Below are positions 1 through 6,866 of a stretch of DNA of 16,515 nucleotides, piece by piece. Numbering within the stretch: the first letter of the stretch is position 1; each line of letters starts with the position of its first letter. Source of the stretch: BMS3ABIN04 sp965554225 (GTDB taxonomy: Bacteria; Bacteroidota; Ignavibacteria; Ignavibacteriales; Melioribacteraceae); contig CBEVZC010000067.1 of the NCBI GenBank assembly GCA_965554225.1, forward strand, positions 1 to 16,515. The letters run 5' to 3'. The position numbers and the translations under genes are program-made. The notes beneath the pieces are model-generated. The model saw only the letters and a program-made list of their open reading frames with translations. It was not told where the DNA came from and did not search any database.

Positions 1-678
1 GAAAAGAAGAATTTAAAGATTTTTGTTGATCATACATTTATTTATACCGGTTCAATAGCAAAAATAAAAGAACTGATTAGAGAAGGTGAGTTAGGTGAAA
101 TAAAGTATTTTGATTCGGTAAGAATAAATCTTGGACTTTTCCAGCATGATGTAAACGTAATATGGGATTTAGCTCCGCATGATCTTTCAATAATGCAGTA
201 TTTAATGGAAGATTCAAAAGTAGTTGGTGTTGCGGCTAACGGAGTAGCGAATTATTCTGATCATGAAAATGTTGCTCATTTATCCGTATATTTCCAGAAC
301 AATACTTTTGCACATTTCCATGTCAATTGGACATCGCCGGTTAAAATTAGACGTATGATTTTAGGCGGAGATAAGAAAATGCTGGTTTTTAATGATATGG
401 CAAATATAGAAAAAATTAAAGTCTATGATAGCGGTGTAGAAATGAAAACGGCTGAAAAGATTCATCAAGCTCTTATACAATATAGAATTGGTGATATGTA
501 TTCTCCTAAAGTTGTTCAAACCGAAGCATTGAATTTAGGTGCGAAAGAGTTTATTAATTCAATTATGGAAGACCGCTTACCGCTCACAAACGGTTATGAC
601 GGTTTGAAAGTAGTTAAAATTCTGGAAGCAAGTGAAAGATCAATTAAACACAAAGGGCAACTAATTAATATCGATTAA
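1..678 (+). CDS. Gfo/Idh/MocA-family sugar dehydrogenase, C-terminal part (5' end outside window)
   Basis: The frame is open from base 1 to a TAA at 676-678, giving 225 visible residues. Full-length family members run about 330-350 residues, so the N-terminal NAD(P)-binding Rossmann fold with its GxGxxG lies mostly outside the window. The visible part begins at the hinge typical of the family (VDHTFIY, then KELIREGELGEI) and contains DVNVIWDLAPHD. The His at visible codon 60 sits where the family places a catalytic or substrate-contacting His. The rest is the beta-sheet substrate domain. Downstream, 16 bases away, is a WbpD/WlbB-like N-acetyltransferase. That pairing suggests a WbpB/WlbA-type enzyme oxidising C3 of a UDP-N-acetyl sugar in UDP-diacetamido-uronate synthesis. 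Family assignment is firm; the substrate is inferred from context. An internal ATG at 193 is not the real start because coding signal extends well upstream. Confidence 0.85.
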   Translation, partial: EKKNLKIFVDHTFIYTGSIAKIKELIREGELGEIKYFDSVRINLGLFQHDVNVIWDLAPHDLSIMQYLMEDSKVVGVAANGVANYSDHENVAHLSVYFQNNTFAHFHVNWTSPVKIRRMILGGDKKMLVFNDMANIEKIKVYDSGVEMKTAEKIHQALIQYRIGDMYSPKVVQTEALNLGAKEFINSIMEDRLPLTNGYDGLKVVKILEASERSIKHKGQLINID

Positions 679-694
679 AATAAGAATCCGGCGT

Positions 695-1165
695 ATGGAA
701 TTAAAAAAAATAGTAGATGTCAAATTAGGTAAAAATGTTAAAATATTTGATTTTGTTAACCTTTATGGTTGTTCTATAGATGACAATTCTCAAATTGGTA
801 CTTTTGTAGAAATTCAAAAAAATGCTACTGTCGGAAAAAATTGTAAAATTTCTACTCATACATTTATTTGTGAAGGTGTTCACATCGGTGATAATATTTT
901 TATAGGTCACAATGTTACCTTTATAAATGATATATACCCTCGTGCTACAACATCTCACGGTGAAAAGCAGACGGAAGCCGATTGGGATTTAGTGGAAACG
1001 TTTGTGGAAGACGGTGCTTCGATTGGTTCTTCGGCTACAATTCTTGGCGGTGTTACAATAGGAGAAAATGCAATTGTTGGCGCCGGAGCAGTTGTTACAA
1101 AGGATGTCCCTCCAAATACTATTATTGCCGGGGTTCCTGCCAAGGTTATTAGAAAAATTAAATAA
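695..1165 (+). CDS. WbpD/WlbB-like sugar N-acetyltransferase (left-handed beta-helix)
   Basis: This is a 156-residue acyltransferase built of imperfect hexapeptide repeats ([IV]G-x4) along most of its length, ending with GVPAKVIRKIK, the usual C-terminal signature of the LbH acetyltransferases. FINDIYPRA at residues 76-84 and the following insertion (EKQTEADWDLVET) closely recall the WbpD/WlbB group. That group transfers acetyl from acetyl-CoA to the 3-amino group of UDP-2-acetamido-3-amino-2,3-dideoxy-glucuronate. Those enzymes are cytosolic trimers. The gene follows the Gfo/Idh/MocA dehydrogenase by 16 bases and is followed by a strong terminator, so it ends an operon. There is no clear Shine-Dalgarno before the ATG; the preceding stop and the fit of the N-terminus fix the start. 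Two short antisense frames inside it are shadows. The exact sugar is inferred. Confidence 0.85.
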   Translation: MELKKIVDVKLGKNVKIFDFVNLYGCSIDDNSQIGTFVEIQKNATVGKNCKISTHTFICEGVHIGDNIFIGHNVTFINDIYPRATTSHGEKQTEADWDLVETFVEDGASIGSSATILGGVTIGENAIVGAGAVVTKDVPPNTIIAGVPAKVIRKIK

Positions 1166-1189
1166 ATTAAAATTCAATTTCTAAAATTT

Positions 1190-1217
1190 ATGCCGTCTTT
1201 TTAAGACGGCATTTTTT
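1190..1217 (+). terminator. Rho-independent terminator after the acetyltransferase
   Basis: A perfect 10-bp stem (ATGCCGTCTT / AAGACGGCAT) with a TTT loop is followed directly by TTTTT. It lies 24 bases after the acetyltransferase stop and closes the sugar-nucleotide operon. It is the clearest terminator in the window. Confidence 0.92.
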
Positions 1218-1291
1218 CTATTTAGTTATTGTAAAATTTCTCATAATTCATATTAACATTTTTAATTTTATTCTTAATTTGCTATTGATAG

Positions 1292-1322
1292 AAACTCCGA
1301 GGTTTCGGAAACCTTGGAGGTT
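1292..1322. repeat. Intergenic palindromic (REP-like) hairpin
   Basis: CTCCGAGGTTT (1295-1305) pairs with AAACCTTGGAG (1309-1319) over 11 bp with one G-T wobble and a CGG loop. Two further pairs (AA 1292-1293 with TT 1321-1322) follow a single mismatch. It is much richer in G+C than its surroundings and has no T-run after it, so it is not a standard terminator. The shape and intergenic place resemble the short palindromic repeats scattered in many genomes. Only one copy is in this window, so its repeat status is inference. Confidence 0.5.
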
Positions 1323-1472
1323 GATATAGTAAAAATCAAGCTTGCTTAATCCGAATCTCGTTCTTATTCATTTCTTTGTGCATACTCTGGAATTGATTAT
1401 TTTTCAATAGTAGAAGAATTATTTTATCTATAACTTTAGGATTAACAATGCTTAGAATTTCGGTAAATACTT

Positions 1473-2672
1473 ATGAATAAACATTATGATTTTATTGTAA
1501 TTGGAGCAGGAATAGTCGGACTTGCGACGGCTTTAAAAATTCTAGAGCATCAGCCATCCGCAAGCTTATTAGTTCTTGAAAAAGAAAAAGATATAGCAAT
1601 GCACCAAACCGGAAATAACAGTGGAGTTATACATTCCGGTATTTATTATAAACCGGGAAGTTTGAAAGCAACTAATTGTAGGAAGGGGTATGAAATGCTC
1701 CTCAACTTTTGCGATACTAATGATGTAAAATATAATATTTCAGGGAAAGTTATAGTTGCTACAAACGAAGAGGAATTAACATCACTCGACAAACTATACC
1801 AACGCGGAGTTGAGAACGGATTAGATGGTCTTAAAATCCTTGATTCCGAAGAATTAAACAAAATTGAACCTTATGCCAAAGGTGTAAAAGCTATTTTTGT
1901 TCCTCAAACAGGGCGAATTGATTATTATGAAGTTGCGAAAAAATATTTTGATGTAATCAAAAATAACGGGGGTACAATTAAGTTTGATAATGAAGTAAAA
2001 GAAATAAACCAAACCTCGGAACTGTTGGAGGTTAAGACACAAAGCAATATGTTTAACTGTAAATATTTGGTTTCTTGTGCCGGTTTATATTCCGATAGAA
2101 TTGCAAAACTTACACATCCCGATTTGCCGTTAAGAATTATTCCTTTCCGCGGAGAATATTATAAAATTAAAGAATCCAAAAAGTACTTGGTTAACTCGCT
2201 TATTTATCCGGTACCAGACGATAGATTCCCATTTCTAGGGGTTCATTTCACTAAAATGATTGACGGAGAAGTTGAAGTTGGACCTAATGCGGTGCTTGCT
2301 TTTAAACGTGAGGGATATAAAAAGACAAACATCAGCTTAAATGATTTACTGGAAACATTTAGTTGGCCGGGCTTTCATAAAGTAGCCGCTAAATATTGGA
2401 AAACCGGTTTTGGAGAGTTTCATAGATCCTACAGCAAAAATGCATTTGTGAAAGCTTTACAAAAAATGGTTCCTACAATAACTGGTGAAGATATTGAACC
2501 CGGTGGTGCCGGTGTACGTGCTCAGGCATGTGACAAAAATGGCGGTTTATTGGATGATTTTTATTTTGTTGAGGATAAAAATATTCTTCATGTTTGTAAT
2601 GCTCCATCGCCAGCTGCTACTGCTTCTCTTGCAATCGGAGAGTATATTGCAAAAAAAATATTATCGGTTTGA
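1473..2672 (+). CDS. lhgO: L-2-hydroxyglutarate oxidase/dehydrogenase
   Basis: This 399-residue FAD-dependent oxidoreductase of the DAO/GlpD superfamily oxidises L-2-hydroxyglutarate to 2-oxoglutarate. In known members electrons pass to oxygen or the quinone pool at the inner membrane. GAGIVG at residues 11-16 and E36 form the dinucleotide-binding site. HQTGNNSGVIHSGIYY at 44-59 is the hallmark of the LhgO/L2HGDH group. The C-terminus carries GGAGVRAQACDKNGG and SPAATASLAIGEYI, the second FAD-contact region. Length matches bacterial LhgO (about 400). No Shine-Dalgarno precedes the ATG; an earlier ATG at 1448 is in another frame. The gene stands alone between a terminated operon and a glycan run with no carbon-starvation or lysine-catabolism partner nearby, so it most likely serves metabolite repair. 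Confidence 0.92.
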   Translation: MNKHYDFIVIGAGIVGLATALKILEHQPSASLLVLEKEKDIAMHQTGNNSGVIHSGIYYKPGSLKATNCRKGYEMLLNFCDTNDVKYNISGKVIVATNEEELTSLDKLYQRGVENGLDGLKILDSEELNKIEPYAKGVKAIFVPQTGRIDYYEVAKKYFDVIKNNGGTIKFDNEVKEINQTSELLEVKTQSNMFNCKYLVSCAGLYSDRIAKLTHPDLPLRIIPFRGEYYKIKESKKYLVNSLIYPVPDDRFPFLGVHFTKMIDGEVEVGPNAVLAFKREGYKKTNISLNDLLETFSWPGFHKVAAKYWKTGFGEFHRSYSKNAFVKALQKMVPTITGEDIEPGGAGVRAQACDKNGGLLDDFYFVEDKNILHVCNAPSPAATASLAIGEYIAKKILSV

Positions 2673-2677
2673 ATTAA

Positions 2678-2688
2678 TTTGTATATTA
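2678..2688 (+). promoter_or_regulatory. Candidate promoter element TTTGTATATTA upstream of the sugar-phosphate transferase
   Basis: The 11-mer TTTGTATATTA begins six bases after the lhgO stop and ends 45 bases before the TTG start of the next gene. The identical 11-mer occurs at the same distance before dut (9808-9818). TATATT could act as a -10 box, but no good -35 is visible. A separate TATAAT lies at 2707-2712. This is inference from recurrence and position. Confidence 0.3.
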
Positions 2689-2733
2689 AAAATTCATTTT
2701 TTTATGTATAATACTTATTTTTTAAGATCTTAA

Positions 2734-4137
2734 TTGGATAAAAGAATAGAAAAACTTTTTGTTGTTGGCGTTGATTTTTTAACAATCAATCTAACATGGT
2801 TTGTTTATTACTACCTTCGCGTAGAATCTGGTATTTTTTCAATTTTTAGCCGACCTGATTTTCTGATTACTTTACCTGTAGTTTATTTTTATTGGTTAAT
2901 AATTTTTACATTTGTCGGGATGTACAGAACCTGGTTTGCACGCTCCAGATTCGATGAATTAGCAACGCTTTTTAAAGCTTCTTTTGTAGGAATTTTTATT
3001 CTTTTCTTTCTCATCTTTTATGATGACTTATCCCACGGTGCAACTTCTTCTACCCGGTATATTATTTTTCTATACTGGGCGCTCTTTCTATTATTCGTTG
3101 GTACAGGTCGAATATTTGTTAGAAGTCTCCAGCGTAATCTTCTTATTAAAGGTATAGGAAGAAAGAATGCAATTATTGTAGGTTTTAATTCAAAAGCACA
3201 TAACATTCAAAGTACAATTTTGAAAGCTAAAGCTCTTGGACTTGATGTTGTTGCATATGTTGCCGTTAAAAAAGAGAATATAGGTAAAAAGTTTTTAGGT
3301 ATTGAAGTTTTAGATACTTACGAGAATATTACAAAAGTAATTGATAAAACGAATGCTAACGATATAATTTTAGCTCTTGAAAAACATGAAGATGATGTTT
3401 TAATAAATGTTATAAGTAAATGCGAAGAAAAAAATGTGGGACTTAAAATTGTACCTGATCTTTATGAAATTATAAGCGGTCAAGCCAGAACTAATCAAAT
3501 TTACGGTTTTCCATTAATAGACATTATGCCCCAGCTGATGCCGGAATGGGAAAAAAAATTGAAAAGAATTATGGATATTATTATTTCTTTACTTATTTTA
3601 CTAATTACTTTACCTTTTACAATTTTAGTTACTCTTTTAATAAAATTGGAAAGCAAAGGACCTATATTTTTTACACAAGAAAGAATGGGACTCAACGGTA
3701 AAGTTTTTAAGGTAATCAAGTTTAGGTCAATGATTGATAAAGCTGAAGAATATTCCGGACCTGTATGGTCAACAAAAGAGGATCCTAGAATAACCAAAGT
3801 TGGTCGTTTTATTAGAAAAGTTAGAATGGATGAAATTCCCCAAATGATTAATGTCCTTAAAGGAGAAATGAGCTTAGTTGGACCAAGACCGGAAAGACCG
3901 TATTTTGTTGAGAGACTGACAAAGGAAATTCCATTGTACAAAAGAAGGTTGAAAGTAAGACCCGGTGTAACTGGCTGGGCACAGGTTAAACATAAATATG
4001 ATGAAACTATTGAAGATGTTAAAATTAAACTTAGATTTGATCTTTTTTATATTGAAAATATGTCTTTGCGAATGGACTTTAAAATATTATTTAGAACAAT
4101 ATTTGTAGTATTATTGGGGAAGGGACATTTTGACTAA
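2734..4137 (+). CDS. Polyprenyl-phosphate sugar-1-phosphate transferase (WbaP/WcaJ-type phosphoglycosyltransferase)
   Basis: This 467-residue membrane enzyme loads a hexose-1-phosphate from a UDP-sugar onto undecaprenyl phosphate, the first step of exopolysaccharide or O-antigen synthesis. Four hydrophobic segments fill residues 1 to about 135. A Rossmann-like CoA_binding_3-type domain starts near KNAIIVG. The catalytic sugar-transferase domain spans about 273-467: KRIMD ending at 281, QERMGLNGKVFKVIKFRSM ending at 333, the catalytic D366-E367 pair, SLVGPRPE ending at 387, and VRPGVTGWAQV around 408-417. All key motifs are present. The start is TTG at 2734, directly after an in-frame TAA (2731-2733); the next in-frame Met is at GMYRTW and would remove the first membrane segments. 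It overlaps the next gene by 8 bases. The sugar (Glc, Gal, or other) cannot be read from sequence. Confidence 0.92.
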   Translation: MDKRIEKLFVVGVDFLTINLTWFVYYYLRVESGIFSIFSRPDFLITLPVVYFYWLIIFTFVGMYRTWFARSRFDELATLFKASFVGIFILFFLIFYDDLSHGATSSTRYIIFLYWALFLLFVGTGRIFVRSLQRNLLIKGIGRKNAIIVGFNSKAHNIQSTILKAKALGLDVVAYVAVKKENIGKKFLGIEVLDTYENITKVIDKTNANDIILALEKHEDDVLINVISKCEEKNVGLKIVPDLYEIISGQARTNQIYGFPLIDIMPQLMPEWEKKLKRIMDIIISLLILLITLPFTILVTLLIKLESKGPIFFTQERMGLNGKVFKVIKFRSMIDKAEEYSGPVWSTKEDPRITKVGRFIRKVRMDEIPQMINVLKGEMSLVGPRPERPYFVERLTKEIPLYKRRLKVRPGVTGWAQVKHKYDETIEDVKIKLRFDLFYIENMSLRMDFKILFRTIFVVLLGKGHFD

Positions 4138-4867
4138 TTCAGAATTTAACGGAAAAGCTATTGTTATAATTCCAACATTTAACGAGCTTAATAATATTCA
4201 AAAATTAATTCCCGAGTTACGAAACTTATATCCGTTTCTGGATATTCTTGTCGTTGACGATAATTCGCCGGATGGAACAGGTGATTTTGTAAAAACTTTA
4301 TCTGAACAAGATCAGGCGGTTCATTTGATCGAAAGAGAAGATAAGCTTGGCTTAGGTACAGCTTATGTTGCAGGCTATAAGTACATGCTTGCAAACAACT
4401 ACGATATAGCTTTACAAATGGATGCCGATTTTTCACATGATCCTAAGGAGATTAAAAATTTCTTAAATAATCTTGATAAATATGATCTTATTATCGGAAG
4501 CAGGTATATACAAGGTGTTAATGTAATAAACTGGCCTATGCAGCGTTTATTGCTGTCATTCTTCGCTAATAAGTATACTAAGTTTATTACCGGCTTACCT
4601 TTATGTGATTCAACCGGTGGTTTTAAGTGTTTTAAGCGTAAAGTATTGGATTCTATTGAACTGGATTCAATTAAATCAAACGGGTATGCCTTCCAAATTG
4701 AAATGAATTTTAAAGCTTGGAAAATGGGATTTAAAATCGGTGAAATTCCTATAATATTTATGGATAGAGTAGAAGGTAGTTCTAAAATGTCCAAAAAAAT
4801 TGTAAGGGAAGCAATTCTTATGGTATGGAAATTAAGATTAAGAAGTATTTTCGGAATTCTAAATTAG
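4130..4867 (+). CDS. Polyprenol-monophosphomannose-synthase-like GT2 glycosyltransferase
   Basis: This 245-residue cytosolic-face GT-A enzyme of the DPM1 type transfers a sugar, usually mannose from GDP-mannose, to polyprenyl phosphate. IIPTFNE at residues 13-19, VVDDNSPDGTG at 41-51, and the metal-binding DAD at 98-100 (MDADFSHDP) are all present. GSRY, DSTGGFKCF, and NGYAFQIEM follow in the family's order. There is no C-terminal membrane extension, so it matches the short soluble DPM1/Ppm1 form. It starts with TTG at 4130 inside the end of the preceding gene, with a purine-rich GGGGAAGGGA 4-13 bases upstream serving as ribosome site. This points to translational coupling. The product could supply lipid-linked sugar to a membrane glycosyltransferase not in this window. 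Mannose specificity is inferred from family. Confidence 0.88.
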   Translation: MTNSEFNGKAIVIIPTFNELNNIQKLIPELRNLYPFLDILVVDDNSPDGTGDFVKTLSEQDQAVHLIEREDKLGLGTAYVAGYKYMLANNYDIALQMDADFSHDPKEIKNFLNNLDKYDLIIGSRYIQGVNVINWPMQRLLLSFFANKYTKFITGLPLCDSTGGFKCFKRKVLDSIELDSIKSNGYAFQIEMNFKAWKMGFKIGEIPIIFMDRVEGSSKMSKKIVREAILMVWKLRLRSIFGILN

Positions 4868-4874
4868 AGATTAA

Positions 4875-6866
4875 ATGGTTGATCTGTCAATCATAATAGT
4901 AAATTACAATGTAAAAGAATTTCTTCAGAATCTATTAAATTCTCTTATTAAAGCTACGGCAAACATTACTTCCGAGATAATAGTGGTTGATAATGCTTCG
5001 GATGACGGTAGTGTTCAGGTAATTAAAAAAAGATTTCCTAAGATTAAACTGATAGTAAATAAGGAAAATGTCGGGTTCGGCTCTGCCAATAATCAGGCTC
5101 TGAAGATGGCTGAAGGAAAATTTATTGTTTTAATTAACCCTGATACTCTTGTTAAAGAAGATACTTTTAAAAAGCTCTTAAATTTTTTTGATTCAACTCC
5201 CGAAGCCGGCTTAGCCGGCTGTAAAGTGCTTAACTCCGACGGAACTCTCCAACTGGCTTGCCGTAGGGGCTTCCCAAAGCCATGGACGTCTTTTACAAAA
5301 GTTTTCGGTCTTAGTAGAGTTTTCCCTAAAAGTAAACTTTTTGCACGATATAATTTAACTTATTTAGATGAAAACAAAACGTACGAAGTAGATGCTATTT
5401 CCGGTGCATTCATGATGATGCGGAGGGAGGTTTATAATAAAATTAGCGGATTCGATACTAAATTTTTCATGTATGGTGAAGACCTTGATTTTTGCTACAG
5501 GACTCAACAGGCAGGTTTTAAAGTTTATTATTTTAGCGAAACGGAAATAATTCATTTTAAAGGGGAAAGCACAAAAAGAAGTAAAATAGACGAAACGAAA
5601 TTGTTTTACGATGCCATGCATCTCTTTGTAAAAAAACATTTTTCTTCTTCTTTTCTGATTTCATCAATTTTACAATTTGCTATTATTTTTAGAAGAATTG
5701 TTGCATTTATAAATGCTTATAAATTTGTTATGCTTGCCGTTCTGTTGGATTTCACTTTTTTCGTTGGAGCAGTTGTTTTAGCTGAGAAAATATATATGTC
5801 AGACCACTGGCTTGGTTTTCCATCCAACGTAAAACCCTGGATATTTATTTTACCGGCTTTTCTGCAAGTTATGATTTCTTCTCTTGCCGGAGCTTACAAA
5901 AGGAATTGGCTGTCCATATTAAAGAGTTTAATTTCTTTGTTAATAGGTTTTGTTATTCTATCGGCGTTAACTTTCTTTTTTAAGCAATACGCATTTAGTA
6001 GAGCAGTTGTTGTTCTTTCTTATGTATTCTTAATTGTTCTTTATCCTTTGTGGAGAATTCTCTTTAAGTTAATCATCCTAAAAAACTTAGGTGGTTCTTC
6101 CCGTGCTAGCAGAACAATAATTGTTGGTATAGGTCCCAAAGCTATTGATATTGCAACTAAATTAAAATCGGATCTAAGTAGATTACATAATATTATTGGT
6201 CTGGTTGCACTCGATATGCAAGAGGTCGGTAAAATCATTAACGAATATAAAATTATAGGAAGTATAGATAATATTAAAAAACTTATTTTAAGTCAAAAAG
6301 TAGATCAAGTTATTTTTGCGGCTCCGGAAATTAATTTCGATAAAATGTTTTCCGTTGTTTCGTTGTGCCAAGGTGTGAATGTCGATTTTTTGGTTTCGGG
6401 TAGTGAACTTGATTTCTTGGTTGGGAAGTCTATAGCCACAAACCTAGCTAATGTTCCTTTGTTAAAAATGTACTATAATATTTCTTCGCCCACTCATAAG
6501 TTTTTAAAAAGAAGCCTTGATGTTACTTTATCAATTCCAATTTTAATTTTTATCTATCCTTTTATATATTTTTTTGATAAACTTAATGCTTCGAGAAATA
6601 ATTTTAGAGAATTTGTACTAGCAACGCCTTCTGTTCTATTTGGTGAAAAGAGTTTTGTAGGACCTGAAACGAGTTCCTATCATAATGATTTATATCTTGG
6701 TAAATTAGGTTTAACAGGATTTTGGTTCACTGAAACAGTAAGTAGGAATGATAAAAACGAAATAAATAAATTGAATATTTTTTATGCAAAGAATCAAAAT
6801 CTTTGGTTAGATTTTGAAATTTTAGGTAAAACTATTAGCAAAATGTTTCATATAAAGGAGAAGTAA
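4875..6866 (+). CDS. GT2 glycosyltransferase fused to a degenerate phosphoglycosyltransferase
   Basis: This 663-residue fusion has three parts. Residues 1 to about 250 are a rhamnosyltransferase-like GT2 domain: SIIIVNYN, VVDNASDDGS, metal-binding NPD with D90, SGAFMMMRREV, and catalytic GEDLDFCYR (E202-D203). Residues about 284-400 hold four membrane segments matching the intact transferase at 2734-4137 (AYKRNW against MYRTW; FSRAVVVLSY against STRYIIFLYW). From about 413, a Rossmann-like domain (RTIIVGIG) continues to 540. The last 121 residues are a shrunken sugar-transferase domain. KRSLD (545-549), SFVGPE (593-598), LTGF (613-616), and a matching tail (LWLDFEILGKTI) survive. Between KRSLD and VGP there are 47 residues instead of 102, and the QER..FRSM and DE motifs are gone. 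The GT2 part looks active; the C-terminal part should not catalyse phosphosugar transfer. It starts 7 bases after the previous stop and overlaps accA by one base. Confidence 0.88.
   Translation: MVDLSIIIVNYNVKEFLQNLLNSLIKATANITSEIIVVDNASDDGSVQVIKKRFPKIKLIVNKENVGFGSANNQALKMAEGKFIVLINPDTLVKEDTFKKLLNFFDSTPEAGLAGCKVLNSDGTLQLACRRGFPKPWTSFTKVFGLSRVFPKSKLFARYNLTYLDENKTYEVDAISGAFMMMRREVYNKISGFDTKFFMYGEDLDFCYRTQQAGFKVYYFSETEIIHFKGESTKRSKIDETKLFYDAMHLFVKKHFSSSFLISSILQFAIIFRRIVAFINAYKFVMLAVLLDFTFFVGAVVLAEKIYMSDHWLGFPSNVKPWIFILPAFLQVMISSLAGAYKRNWLSILKSLISLLIGFVILSALTFFFKQYAFSRAVVVLSYVFLIVLYPLWRILFKLIILKNLGGSSRASRTIIVGIGPKAIDIATKLKSDLSRLHNIIGLVALDMQEVGKIINEYKIIGSIDNIKKLILSQKVDQVIFAAPEINFDKMFSVVSLCQGVNVDFLVSGSELDFLVGKSIATNLANVPLLKMYYNISSPTHKFLKRSLDVTLSIPILIFIYPFIYFFDKLNASRNNFREFVLATPSVLFGEKSFVGPETSSYHNDLYLGKLGLTGFWFTETVSRNDKNEINKLNIFYAKNQNLWLDFEILGKTISKMFHIKEK

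Larger units (their letters stand above)
1166..1472. other. 307-base gene-free gap
   Basis: The gap between the acetyltransferase and lhgO holds the terminator at 1190-1217 and the palindrome at 1292-1322. The remainder is AT-rich sequence with stops in all frames. The promoter of lhgO should lie here, but I see no convincing -35/-10 pair. TATAAC at 1429-1434 and TAACTTTA at 1431-1438 (one base off the Bacteroidota TAnnTTTG) are only weak candidates. Confidence 0.6.

Noticed and set aside
2651..2659. Runs of 8-9 A in lhgO and in the sugar-phosphate transferase (near 3550) as phase-variation tracts
   Set aside because: Such runs are common in AT-rich genes; both frames are intact and lhgO is not a surface gene.
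2485..2733. 82-residue frame overlapping the end of lhgO
   Set aside because: Most of it is an alternate frame of a clear gene, and the tail is AT-rich intergenic sequence without family features.
3501..3941. 146-residue antisense frame inside the sugar-phosphate transferase
   Set aside because: It is a reverse-strand shadow of a conserved catalytic domain, with no ribosome site or recognisable motif.
4399..4794. 131-residue antisense frame inside the DPM1-like gene
   Set aside because: It is a shadow of a well-supported gene on the + strand.
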